A stretch of 64,000 nucleotides of DNA from Amoebophrya sp. A120 (taxonomy: Eukaryota > Sar > Dinophyceae > Syndiniales > Amoebophryaceae). A program made the translations under genes and the position numbers. Shown here one piece after another: positions 37,101 to 49,100 of this stretch (the stretch's first letter is position 1; each line of letters starts with the position of its first letter). The DNA lies in contig CAJINV010000008.1 of NCBI GenBank assembly GCA_905178155.1, forward strand, positions 434,001-498,000. The letters run 5' to 3'. The notes beneath the pieces are model-generated. The model searched no databases. It was not told where the DNA came from and saw only the letters and a list, made by a program, of their open reading frames with translations.

Positions 37101-40100
37101 AGTCAATGACGTGGATGGTCGGAAATATGTCTTGCGGATTACGGGCGGAGTACGGCATGTTCCGTCTGTCACTCTGGGCAATGTTTTTCACCAAAAACAA
37201 GCACGGCTCGCCGGCTTTGTACCGGTAGGTGGTGTAGCCGTTCTTCTGTTCAAGCATGGCAGCAATGCGCTCCTGCAGAACGGTCGTATGTAGGTAGACT
37301 TGCCATCGCCACCGGGGCTGTTTTGTCGACTCTGTAGTTTTCTTTTCCGTGCCGTCGTCCTGGGCGTCCTTCATGCTGCTGTCCGCCTCCTCCGTGCTGC
37401 TGCCGCTATTCATGTATGGGCAAACCTCACCCTGCTCCTTGCCCCTCAGAAAAGGCTCCAGCGACTTCGGGTATTTCGCCTGGAAATTCGCAGCCGCATC
37501 GTCGTACGGCGCAATTTCCCCCTGCACGATCTGCCCCTTACACAGGTCGTTGCCCCCATTTGCTACCAGGTCAAAATACTGCCCGTTCGTCATACCTGTA
37601 TCAACAAAGTATAGTACAATCAGAAAATGCTTGATGATGCTCAGCAGCATACTAGATAGTCATGCTCATGCCACTGCTCGAGCTCGTCTCTGTCTGCGGT
37701 TAAAAATAAATATTTCATTTTAATACACGAACAACTACAAGTAGTGATAATCTCTCGCTATCAAACGTAGCAACAGTAGTACCTTTGAATTGCTTCCGGT
37801 TATCAGGAAGGTACCCGAATCTGAGCGCAGGGAGCAACATGTTATCGATCCACCCCGCAATCTGCTGCTGTCGCGAGTCTTTGAAGGTACCATTCCAATC
37901 TTTGTCGTCTGGAAGAGTGTGCTTCACGAATTTCTCCTTGTCGTTGACAGATCGGTAGTACCAGTCGTACATGACGTAGGGCGGATCCATGCGGTTGCGG
38001 TCGCCCTTGAATTTTCCCACAATCTGGTCCAACTGGTGGTAAGCGTAGATTCTGAAGTAGGCACTGTAGTTGAAGAACCACTGAAAAATGCTCGTGCACC
38101 GCTTCGAGTACTCGTCGTCTTCGTCCGGGGGCAGCTGAAGCCCGGGCGGGATCGTCGGTGGTTCGCTGCCAGCCGTCCGCGTGGACAGGCTCCAGTCCTT
38201 TTCTTTTTTGTCTTGCTCCTCCCCGGCCTGCTCGCTCTCGTTCTTGTTGTACTCTCCGGAGGTGGCGACGTCTTTTGAAGCGGTTTTTTCTTCGTTTCCT
38301 GGTGTGGACAAGTTCTTGATAAATTCTGTTCCTAGGTAATTGATGGCAGGTATACCCGTCTCGTAGTACAGGTAACTTGCCCAGTTGAACTGAAACAGAA
38401 TTTCCCTCGCTATGTCCTGCAGCGGTTCGCAATCTCGGAAAACGGCCTGGATGCGACGAAGCCCGTCCTTCTCGTTCGAAAATTGGATGAATCGTTTCAA
38501 GTTCTGCATCACATCGGTCTGCTCCCCCCGCTTCTGCAGATTGAACCTGTACTCCGCCATTGTTTGCGAAGGATACCCTTGCCTCGCAAGTTCTTCGGGG
38601 AGGTTCGTGTATTCGACGCCCTTAAAATATTCCGCGGCCATGTCGGCGTATCTCCAGTACTGAGGCTCGGTAAGCGGTAGGACCTCCAGGTTCGACAAAC
38701 CCGCTGTCTGCGCGCCGGAGGCGGTCTGCTGGCCAGGAGCGGGCGTTGCGTAGGCTGCGCTCATCTGCCCCATGCCGGCAGTCAGGGGCCCAGCGGTAAG
38801 GTGACCTGCCTCCTGCATAAACTCCGCCTGCGTCATGCCCCCCAGCGTTTTCCCGTTCAATTCCTCAAAGACCTGCGCGTGCGCGGTCCGGGCCTGTTCT
38901 TCTTCCTCATTCATTTTGTTTTTGTATTGGCTCCTGGCTTCCTCTCTATCCAACTGGCCGTCCCCGTGATCTCGGTTGTCCTGCAGAATTTTCTGTACAC
39001 CCGCTTTCATTTTCTCGTCCTCGTATTCGGTATTCACCCCGGCTTGCTGTTGCTCCTGCAGCTCGTGCTTGAGTTCATCCAACTTATCGTGGATTTTTGA
39101 CAGCTTCTGTCCGTAGGCGCCATCGATCCTGGGGTACAAACGTCGCATGAAATCGCGCCGCACGTCCCCCCACTCGCTGTCGTCGTCGTGGCCCTCTTCA
39201 CCCTCGCCAACACGCACTCCGAACAATTCCCCGAGGATGCGCTGAAACTGCGGCATGCCTTCCGTGATCCCCTGTGGAGGAATGTACTCGAACAGAAGCC
39301 GGGCCTTCCGCGGGCCGAGCCCCGGCAAGAAGTTCGCCAGCGCTCGCAGATTGGGACACCGCTTGAGCCGGTTGATACAGAGGCCCATCTTGCACACGAT
39401 GTCAATAATTTTGCTCTCCAGCTGGTTGTGCAGCCGCGTGAGTTCGAAGCACTCCTGCCCGGTCTTCAGCACCTTCACCTTCAGCAGTACGTTGCGTGCC
39501 GGCTGCTCGTGCCACAGGGCCAGCGCCTCCGCGAGTGGCTCCTGGGCCTGCCGGGCCATGGACAGACAGATCTTCATACCTACCGGTTTGTCGGCCGCCA
39601 GCGAGTGCCCGTCATCCTTCAAATGCTGGGCGGTGTGCTCGACCATGGGATGCGTTCCCATCAGCCGCGGCACGCGCATGTCTGCGATCACTACCTGCGG
39701 CATCCAGTCCCGGTACATGCCGAATTTGTCCTCGAAAAAAAGCTTGTCCTCTTGAAACTTGTTTCTGTTCTTCCTTTCCAGCTTCGCCTGCTCCGCGCGC
39801 TCCTTCTGCGATTTCGGGTTGACCCAGCCCACCTCGTCGCCCTCTTTCGCGTTGTCCGGAATTGGGACCCACATGTCGTCCACGGGTCGCTGCCCAATCA
39901 TAGGATCCTTGCGGATGTCCTTGTCGGCGTACTTGAATATTTCACTTGACAGCGAGACTTCGCTTCCGTCCTGGGTGAATTGAGATCGGTCGAAATAAAT
40001 GAACCGTCCTCTTTTTTTCCCGTCACTATATTCCTGCACGTTCCCCGCCAGTGCTTGGATAAATTTGTCCGGCGTACTTTCCGGGCCGTGATTCTTCGGC

Positions 40101-43100
40101 CACCAATCCTTGTACTTCTCGTTCCACAGGATCACGATACCAGGACCTGTGCCGTCGATCTTGATATCGGCAGTTTTTTGTATCACACCACGCTCGTCAC
40201 GATCGTAAAGATAGATTGGCCGAGTCAACGAAACCGTCTGCTCCTCTTGCTCACCTGAAGTGTAGGGCAGTAGGGACACTGACATTTGTTTGCAATAATA
40301 CGCACACCGCAGCGGGGGTACGACAACAACACATCATCTATCAAATATTTGTGGATGAGGCAACCTTTATTTTTGCTCCTTTGCATACCTAAACCTACCA
40401 TGTGGTCATTGCTTACATCACTTCAAATATACTGGAGCATCCAGGTTTCGATTATACCTGTTGGCTTCTTAATTTCGTTTCCGAAAGCGTCGGCTTGCAC
40501 ATCACCGTAACCGTCGGTCGTGGTGTGGATCGCCCTAATAATATCCTCGAAAACCCTCTTCCACTGTCCTAGCTGAAGCTTGCCGCGCAATACCGGTGGA
40601 CCACCGATAACCACTTGTGCGGGAAGCATTTCAATGATCAACCGGGCAAAAATGTCGCAGCCTTGCGGGAAATCCCGGGCGCTTTTCCCGATGAAAGCGT
40701 CTTTGGTTTCCGTGGAATTGATGGTAAAGACGGTCGACGTGAGGATCTCTCCGTACTCTCCCAACACAATGGCACGGAAACTTTGGCGAACCACCGCATT
40801 TTTTCCGCCCGTTTTGCCCTTTCCTTTTGCGCCCCCCGCGGCAGAATCATGCGTGGCGCTCTCGTCGGCGTAGATGGAAAGGGTTCGCACGCCTGCCGCC
40901 ATCGGGTTGTAGTGCGGACGCTGGGGATCTCGAATGAGCGCGCGGCCGTTGCTCACGTCCTCGATGACGGTTGCGCCAAACTCCTCCATCTTCTCGCGCA
41001 GCTTCGCAGTGTTCTCCGCCGAGACGTTCGCGTTGTTCTTTTGCTGCGTGTTTTCCAGCTCCTTCCGAACGTAGTCATCGTCAAGTGAGTACTCCAAAAA
41101 GGGCAGGGGGGGCTTCTGATCCAACATGCCCTCAAACTCCGCAAGCGCCTTCTGTTCGATTGCTTGCCGTGCCACATCACGAAGTTCATCCTTGAACTCG
41201 TCCCACGTCGCATCCACCAGCTCGTCGGTCAGCCGCAGGCACAGCTCGCGCCGCTCTTGCATCCACTCGTCTTTGTAGTACTCCTTGCGCCCACTGAAAA
41301 CGTCGGGGAAGAAGCACCTTTGCATCAGAGAAAAAAGCGGGTCTTCCTTGGCAATGATGTGCCCATTGTGCAGCTGCAGTTCGTCGGACGTGGAAGCGGA
41401 GATTTTCAGCTTAGACTTGTCGACACCCTCCAAGTTCGTCTTTCCCGTCCGCACCAATGCCTTGGTCACCCACCAGGGCTGATACTCCTTGTCGAATTGC
41501 TCCTTGTCGATGACCAAATTTCGGTCGCGAATTTCCTGCAACTCAAGCGCATCGATCCTGTCGTCGATTTTTCCCCCCGTTTCTCCATTAGTCAAGGCTT
41601 TCATCTTGGCTTGTTCCTTTTTTCTCAGTTTCGCCTGCAGTCCCTCTTTCTGCGCTTCCATGTATTTATTCTGTTTCACGCCGGTTTTCGGATTCTCGCA
41701 GTTACTGGCCTCGTAGCACTATCCGATGCAAAACTATCCCAGCCGTACCATACTGAGTGCAGGTGGTGGGCATGATGGTTCTCGAACAGCGTCCTGATCT
41801 GAATCTGTGAGAGGACAGATTCAATGTCCGCTGTTCTGCTTTTTGAAAAAAATCATATGCATAAGAGGCTGTACGATTAATCGACCCCCTTTTCGATACC
41901 GAAAAGGGGGGTAGAAGCGGGAATCTGACCGAGCTTACCCCCCCACGCCCCCCTTTTCGAATTCCGGGGGCTGTTTATCGCGAAACCTATCGCAAATCTG
42001 AATCCCGGCGGCACGGCGCGTTTCACGCCTTTCACCGCTTTGCTTTTTCAAAAGCGCAGCGGCAGCCACATGCGGCGCCCAGCTCCGCTGGATTGCGCGG
42101 CACGCTAGAGTGCGCAAAATACACAGCGCCGATGCTATGGAGCGAGTTCTCGTTTTTTCTTTTTCTTTTCAAAAAAAAAAACCGCAAGGGAAGCAAAGCG
42201 TAAGCGGCGCGCTTTCTGCTTCTCAAAATAAAGCCGGCTCCCGATCTCCCAAAACAAAGGGGGCGGCTTTCTTTCACAGAGTCCAGCAGCAGGACAGCTG
42301 CCCCAGAGTGAATCGTCTCCAACTTGATAGCAATCCCAGTTAGTTGTAGGCGTAGACCGTGGAGCCACTGTGCAAAAAAAGAGACGCTTCGCAGTAGCTT
42401 GGGAGCAGTTTGTAGAGCTAGACCCACTGCGGCGCAGCTCTACTGCTCAGAAACGGAGGCGGTTCGCAATGCATGATCATCCCGAAGCTTCTTCTCCTGC
42501 GAAGTTATTGGCCGCATTGCACGAAAACAGGGCTGCCACGCAATAGACCACCAGGAGGCAGCGACTTGTAACGCAGCATTGCACAACCACCCTCGGCATG
42601 TTGAAGCGACCATCTCAGCACTTCCTGCATTTGCATTTGGAAAAGCTGAGGCGGCCACTTCGACCACTGGGGCGGCACGCTCTCCGCTGCATGTTCTCCG
42701 CTGCGCGCGCGCACCAGCGCGCGCCGCGAGCTTTTTTTTCAGTTTGCGCGCGCGCGTCACGCGCTTGAAGCGATTTCTGTTGTTGCATCCGTATGCCGAA
42801 TCGCGCGCGCGCCGCGCGAGCCACAGACAAAAATTCTTTTCGTTGCTGCAGAAACTGCAACAGAAGGGAGACGCGCTGAGAATCCGCAGTAAACAAAACG
42901 AAATTTTTTTTGCCGGGGCGGGGAAGTTGCGGACTTTGATCTTTGAAGTCCGAAAAGGAAAATAGGTCGGGTCCGGAGCGACCAGGCCATGTCTGGATAC
43001 GACCCGCCAGACGATCGACCGCACCTACCCCCCCCTTTTCGGTATCGAAAAGGGGGCCCATTAATCGTACGGCCTCTAAGTAAATGCAATTTCCACCAGT

Positions 43101-46100
43101 ACGACTACGAGGATACTTTTGCAATTCATAAGTACAATCGGAACAAACTGTTGTCCGTCCGACCGTTCGCCGTCTCTTTGCTACGAGGATCGTTCCAGTG
43201 GTACAGCGGCTGTGCCCCCACACTCTGCCCCTCGTTCATCTTCTCATCGTTCAGCAAATCGAATTGCTCTATCCAAAGGAAAATGCTCGATCCCACCCCG
43301 GAAGAGACGCAAAGAATAAGAGTGGACTTCACCTTGTCACTCTCTCGTCAAAGTCCAAAGAAAAACCTTGAAGGAGGACTTCAAGACGCAGTCAGTGACC
43401 GCCTTCGTGAGGAATGATGTTGGTTTTCGTGAACCCAGTACTTAGACCTCTGAAGATGCAGACCTCACTTCCAGCAGCAGCAACCGGGTGCCGGCGACAT
43501 GGCACATTAGCCGGACGAGCTATGCCTGATCTTTTTTTCGAGGACACGAATAGGTCCTTATAAATACCGTTACAGCACATACATTTGTACAATTTTCAGT
43601 TTTACTCATCACAATCCTCTGCAGCCGCGATCGCTCAAATTGGTCTTCACAAACGCAATGCCGATATGTAAGTAAAGCGCCGGTCTTCACGATCGATAAC
43701 GTCATGCATCTTTGCAGGGGTGGGAGCCGCTTGGTTTTCTCGTGTTACTGTCTGCGATAGCCTTGTCCCACTTGTCGACTTGGTACATGGTAGTATCTTC
43801 ACCGTTCAACCATTTCAGTTTTGTCTCTTCCTCCAATTCCAGGTGGATATCTTCTGGTGTTAACTTTTCGTACAACCCGTTCATCCGCAGTCTTTCCCTG
43901 TACTGCTTTTTTTCCAGTCGTTCGCCTTTGATTTCGTTCTGGTGCAGCTTGCCTGAGTTTTTCTTCTCGCCGTCTTGTTCCTTGCCTTTGATCTTCTTGA
44001 GGTCCCGCTCGCGCACAATCCTTTTCAGCACCTTTCCTAGAAACCGGCTAATCTCATACATTTCGTCGATTCTCAAGTTTTTTCGGAGCTTGTTAGTGCG
44101 AACCTGCGCTATGTGCTTGTCCGACAAATATGCGTTTCTGAAGGCATGAACCGCTTTATTCAGCTGTGCGTTCCTGTCTTCACCGGTAAAATCAAATTTT
44201 TCCGACTTGAAGGGAGGATTGAAGTCGATGGGATATTCGAAGCGGTTCATGTCTGCAAATTTTTCTTCCTTGTGTTCGTACCAGTGGAGGAACTCCTGAA
44301 GCTCGGTCCGTGCCTCCGCAGCTGGCTGCAACAAGCTTTCGAGGTAGCTGCATGCCTTGTCGGTTCCGTACTCGTGGGCACACCTTTGGAGTTGCTGTGC
44401 GTTGTATTTCGCGACCAATTCAAGCTCAGCGAGCTGCTCTGCGAAAGCGGGTGGAATCGAGTTGAAAATCATTTCCTCAGAACTGATACAGCTGTTGTCA
44501 CTGTCGTACTGATACGTACCTGCTATTACTTAACTTGTGCTGGCACGTCGTGCCGCCGCGCACTGGCATGCAATCTTCCCCTTTGCAGTCGAATTAAAAA
44601 TTTCAAAAGCGGAACCCACGCTTCGAACATGACCTCACTACACACAGCAAACACGGTTCCGGGTGCAAGTGCAACATCGACGCTGCAGCAGCATTACATA
44701 GGGTTGTTCAAATAGACGTCTAGTACGTCTGCGTCTCACGATCAAAGGGCGAGACACTGCGACAAAGGGCGAGAGCTCCGCAGCTGGAGCTGCCTGCACT
44801 ATTTATCAAAAGCGCGCGCTTCCAATATGGGCGACACACTACAGATACTTCCGTGCTTAAATTTAATTAAAGTTCGCCCTACTTCTTTCATACAATCCTG
44901 GACAAAAACCTCGAGTCACCAGAGCGACTATGATCTCCACAGTGGCACAGCGGGGTCGCCTGACGAGAGGAAATCATTTTCAACTTGATAGGCTTCGTTG
45001 GGTCCTTGGTCATGCGGTTCAGCAGTTGGAGAGACGTTTTTTTCACGGTCCGGCGAGGCACCCACTTGTGCCAACAATGGTAGTCTAGAAAGCGCGGCAG
45101 ACCTGCTTTCAGCTCGTTCCGCATATCGCTGGGGTTCGTCTCGTGCTTGACGGCGAAGAGGTAATGCACGGTACACAGCTTGGCATGCTCGGCTTGGTGG
45201 ATATCCATCAAGAGGTCTCTCATGTCTTCATCTTTCGTGTCCAGCAGTTCCTCCATGCGCACCATCGCTGAATACCACTTTTCGTGCATGTATTTTGGGT
45301 TTTCATACGCGAGGTCGGAAGGCTTCGTGTACACAAAGGTCATCATCCGCATCAGCTGCGCGAAAACGGTACGTAGGCGTGGCTCAGCTTTAGCTAACTT
45401 CACGATAGTGTCCTCTACCTCCTGCGACAATTGTTCAATGGGCAAACGTGAGGGCAGGTCGGCGAACCGGTTTTTTGGATCGGTCCGGCAGTCTTTGTCC
45501 AGCAAAAACTGGTGCAAGCCCAAGACGGAATCAAACTTGTCGATCGTTGTGTTGCGCTGGCGGACCACCAGCGGCTTCTTAACCGCTGGATCCCCCGACG
45601 TCATAGCTCGGTGCCAATCCATCCCATACCATTGCTCGGCTGTGAAAGTGAGTGAGATGCTGATAAATGCCGACAATTTCTATAAGAATCTGTCACTAGT
45701 TGTAAGCATTTGCCCTCGGTGTGGGTTTGCAATAATATAATTTGATGGCTATATGTGAATAAGCAGCAAGACACGGGCGCAAATAGATATACGGGCGCCG
45801 AGTTCCCACGCTCGCGTCTTGTAGGTATCTGGTAGACAGAATGCGTTGGAAAACTTCGCCTCGATCTTGCCGTGTATGGAACCAAAAAACAAAGAAAATC
45901 TCAGTCGCTTGTTCGTTGGCTTCTGAAAGTCGCTGAAATGGAGTATGAGAAATTCCATATTACGGAATGCAACTCTGGAAGTAGAGGTACTCGTACTTCT
46001 TTTTCGCTTTTGTTCGAAACAAGAACATCAGAATGCATGGCGCTCATACTTCCTTGCATGGCACTCATACTACATACTCATCGTCCTTTAATAAAAGCAA

Positions 46101-49100
46101 CAGCAATCTTTCGAAGCGCGCGAAGACGAAAGCGAGTCAAGACATCTTTGTAGATTTCCCGCATAGCGTCCAGCGCTTCCGTATACCAAGTCGTCGAATG
46201 CAGCCAGAATTCCAGCGTCCTCCCCATCAGCAACGGCGAGGTGCACCAGGACCTGAGACCTTCGAACGCCCGCCACTCGTTTCCTGCCCCACGGGGATCA
46301 AATGTGTCTAGGCTGGCATCAGTTTGGTCAAACCCAAGCGCATGGATGAGGTCCCAGTGTCGCTGAATAGCGTCCATATCCGGAATCGACCGAAAGTGCG
46401 GCTCGTACCAGGTATACATGAAATTGATGTAACGAGTCAGCTTCATCTTCAAGTTACCCTCCAAAGCGAGATGCTCAGCGTTCGTAACAAAGTTACGCGG
46501 GAGCTTATTCGGCGTAATCCACACGCCACTTCGCGTTTCAAGGTCGAGGCTGACTTGCATCAAATCAGACGTTTTGCGGACACCACCTTCCGGGTTCTCA
46601 ATTCTTGCGTCCTCGATAATCTTCGTCAAGGATCTGGGGTCGCTGTCGAGCTGAAATAAAGGGAAGGCAAATTTTCTACAAGCAAACGTAAGTTGATGTA
46701 GTCCTTGTTTCCGATGAAGGTCGGTGATGTCAACATTGAGGTGGCTGCGAGTGCAGCCATGATGATTACGGCTTTGTTGTTTCATGTTCGCAACACATCA
46801 ACATTTGAGACTTGTTGTTGTTCTAACTCTAAGTCTAAGTGCACCAGTAATAAATAAGTACCGCTTTTTCCGCTTCCTGCTTCTTCGCCCCCTCGTCTTC
46901 GAATTTACCGTCCTCTGTTTGCAATTCACCCGCTGGAGTCACGCCCCCTGCCGACCCCAAAGGTGCGCTTGCGCTGTATTTGTTGTTGACGCCATCCATG
47001 AAGGGAGTGCTGGAGTTTTCATTCCAGCCAAAGTGGAATAGCAGCCCCTTGCCCTTGCCCTTCTTGCCGCCCTTCTTGCCTCCTCCTGCCGGCACGAGCG
47101 CGCCGCTCGCCGCGCCCGCGGTTCGGCCCCCCGCCGGCGTTCTCCCTGCGTCCACGTTGGCCGGTGTGATGGCGCCCCCCCCATCGATGCGAACGGTCTG
47201 CCCGGGTGTCATTCCGAGGCGTTCCCCGCCAGCCGGCGTGACAGTGCCACCCCCGTCGAAGGCGGTCAGTGTGCCGTCGCCGATTCCCGCTATCTGCGTC
47301 ATGGCGGCAATGTTGTCCCCTGGCAGACTGATTGCTCCGTCGTCCCCTCCATACAACGCAGGCGTGTTCCCCTGGTCGTAGTCCCCCATATAGACCGCGG
47401 ACATCCCACTGCTTGTGGTCTGCGCTCCAGAACCTATCCTGTGTAAAAATCTCCGTACCCCACAGCCAAGCTGGCAACTCTGCAATGTTACATACAAGTC
47501 CAGAACTTTAAGTATTCGGAGTCACGCTTCTATCTGTACCGTAATTCAGGATTATAGCAAGGACAGCAACATCACGACGAAGATGCCTGCTCATCCTGTC
47601 CTATCGTCATCCTGTTTGTACTTGTAGTTTCCAGCATTACAAATTCCGAAACACGACTGCGCATGCCTGTCAGCAGGGCCATAGACACTACAAATTTTCC
47701 TGTAGATGCAAATCTGCATCATGACAACTCTGCGGGCGGGATATAATTGTCACCCAGGATAACACCTGGCGTCTGGTTACCGCCGTCAAATCCGCGCCCT
47801 TCCGCTATGGAGTTCTCAAACGTCTTTACACTGATCGACGTCACGTGATTTTTGCCTGCTCGGTCAAGCAGAAGCAGAACCTCCTCCTCCATCAACATCG
47901 GCATGATAAAGCTAACCAGTAGCGTGTCAAGAATCTACTTGGGACGGCGCACTACATAGCATGATGGAGATCCGGAATGCAAGAAGCACAAAGTGAAAGT
48001 CCCGCCTTTTTCATCTCTTTCTCGTCTACTTGAGATATATTTTATCTTCACCAAAAATCTGGCTGCAAAACAATACGCCTATCTGTGAAGATCAGTGTAA
48101 CGTTTAAGAGAGGGTGCCATATCCGCGTTTGCCTTCCGTCGCGCCGTCTCGCGTTCGATCATCTTCTGTTCTGAGAGTTTTTCACCCGCCCAAAGCCTGT
48201 CGTACTCTTGCATAAACTCGCAGTCTTTGACATTGACTCTCCGGAATTGAATCAGGTCGTGGCAGTACTCGGGCATCTCCCTTTGCGCGGTCACCACAAA
48301 TTGGGCGTCAAAGATGGTCATCTGCGTCACTTTCCGAACGAGCTCATCGTATTCCAATATCTTCCACCAAATTTCGTTGGCCCACTCCAGGTCCTTTTGG
48401 AAGATGAAATCCAGGTCTGCTAGTTCCTGTAAGCAGTCCCTGCCGATCAATCGCCAGCCGAAGTCGTTTTTGATAGTTGCGGGCTCGTAACAGTGTCCGT
48501 CCCACTTTCCGCGCAGCATTTTGAGCACGTCTAAAACGATGTGACGAGACTTCTTCACCGAAGTGCCCGCGCGATCTTTAAGGTAGTCTGCAAAGTTTTT
48601 GGACCCACCTGCGGCCGCGGTGGTCGCGCTAGCAGGCGGCTTCTGGTTGATGATCCAGTTCGCCTCTAAGCTGAGTTCGGCTTCCGTAAACTCGACCCAC
48701 AGATCCTGGTAGGCCTTCACGCGGGCCTCGTTCGCATTCACGAGTCGTGGTTTGTCCACTTCTTGCTTCGTATTCTTGTCGAGTACCCGGTCCATCACCT
48801 TGTGACGCCGCACCTTGTCCCAGCCCTGCTCATACCTTCTCTGGTAGCGAAAGTACAGGCGTTCGGGCACGGGGAAGAGCTGCAGAATCTGGTCCGCTTG
48901 GGAGCGGTACAGCAATTTCATCGTCTGCCCCTGCTGCGCCCGCTGCACTTTAAGCCGGTTTCGCATGGCGACGGTGGGCTGCTGCAGAGCGACGCCTGCT
49001 CCCGCAGACGTCTTCATTCCACCCGTTGCACTCTTCGAGCCCATCGTCGTGGGGGGTAGCTGCGTCGGCTTTTCTACGTTCTCCCCCACCTGGGCGGCTC

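Noticed and set aside
42032-43223. Overlapping Arg- and Ala-rich open frames
   Set aside because: They fall within the MITE-like element and its palindromic GC-rich interior, and none resembles a transposase.
46078-47912. Reading 47.9-46.1 kb as a separate gene between two halves of SPT6
   Set aside because: It would require a same-strand gene nested inside SPT6. The helical exon at 46650-46100 fits by eye before the YqgF fold. The stop at 46078 can be avoided by an earlier donor, so a single gene is preferred, though not proven.
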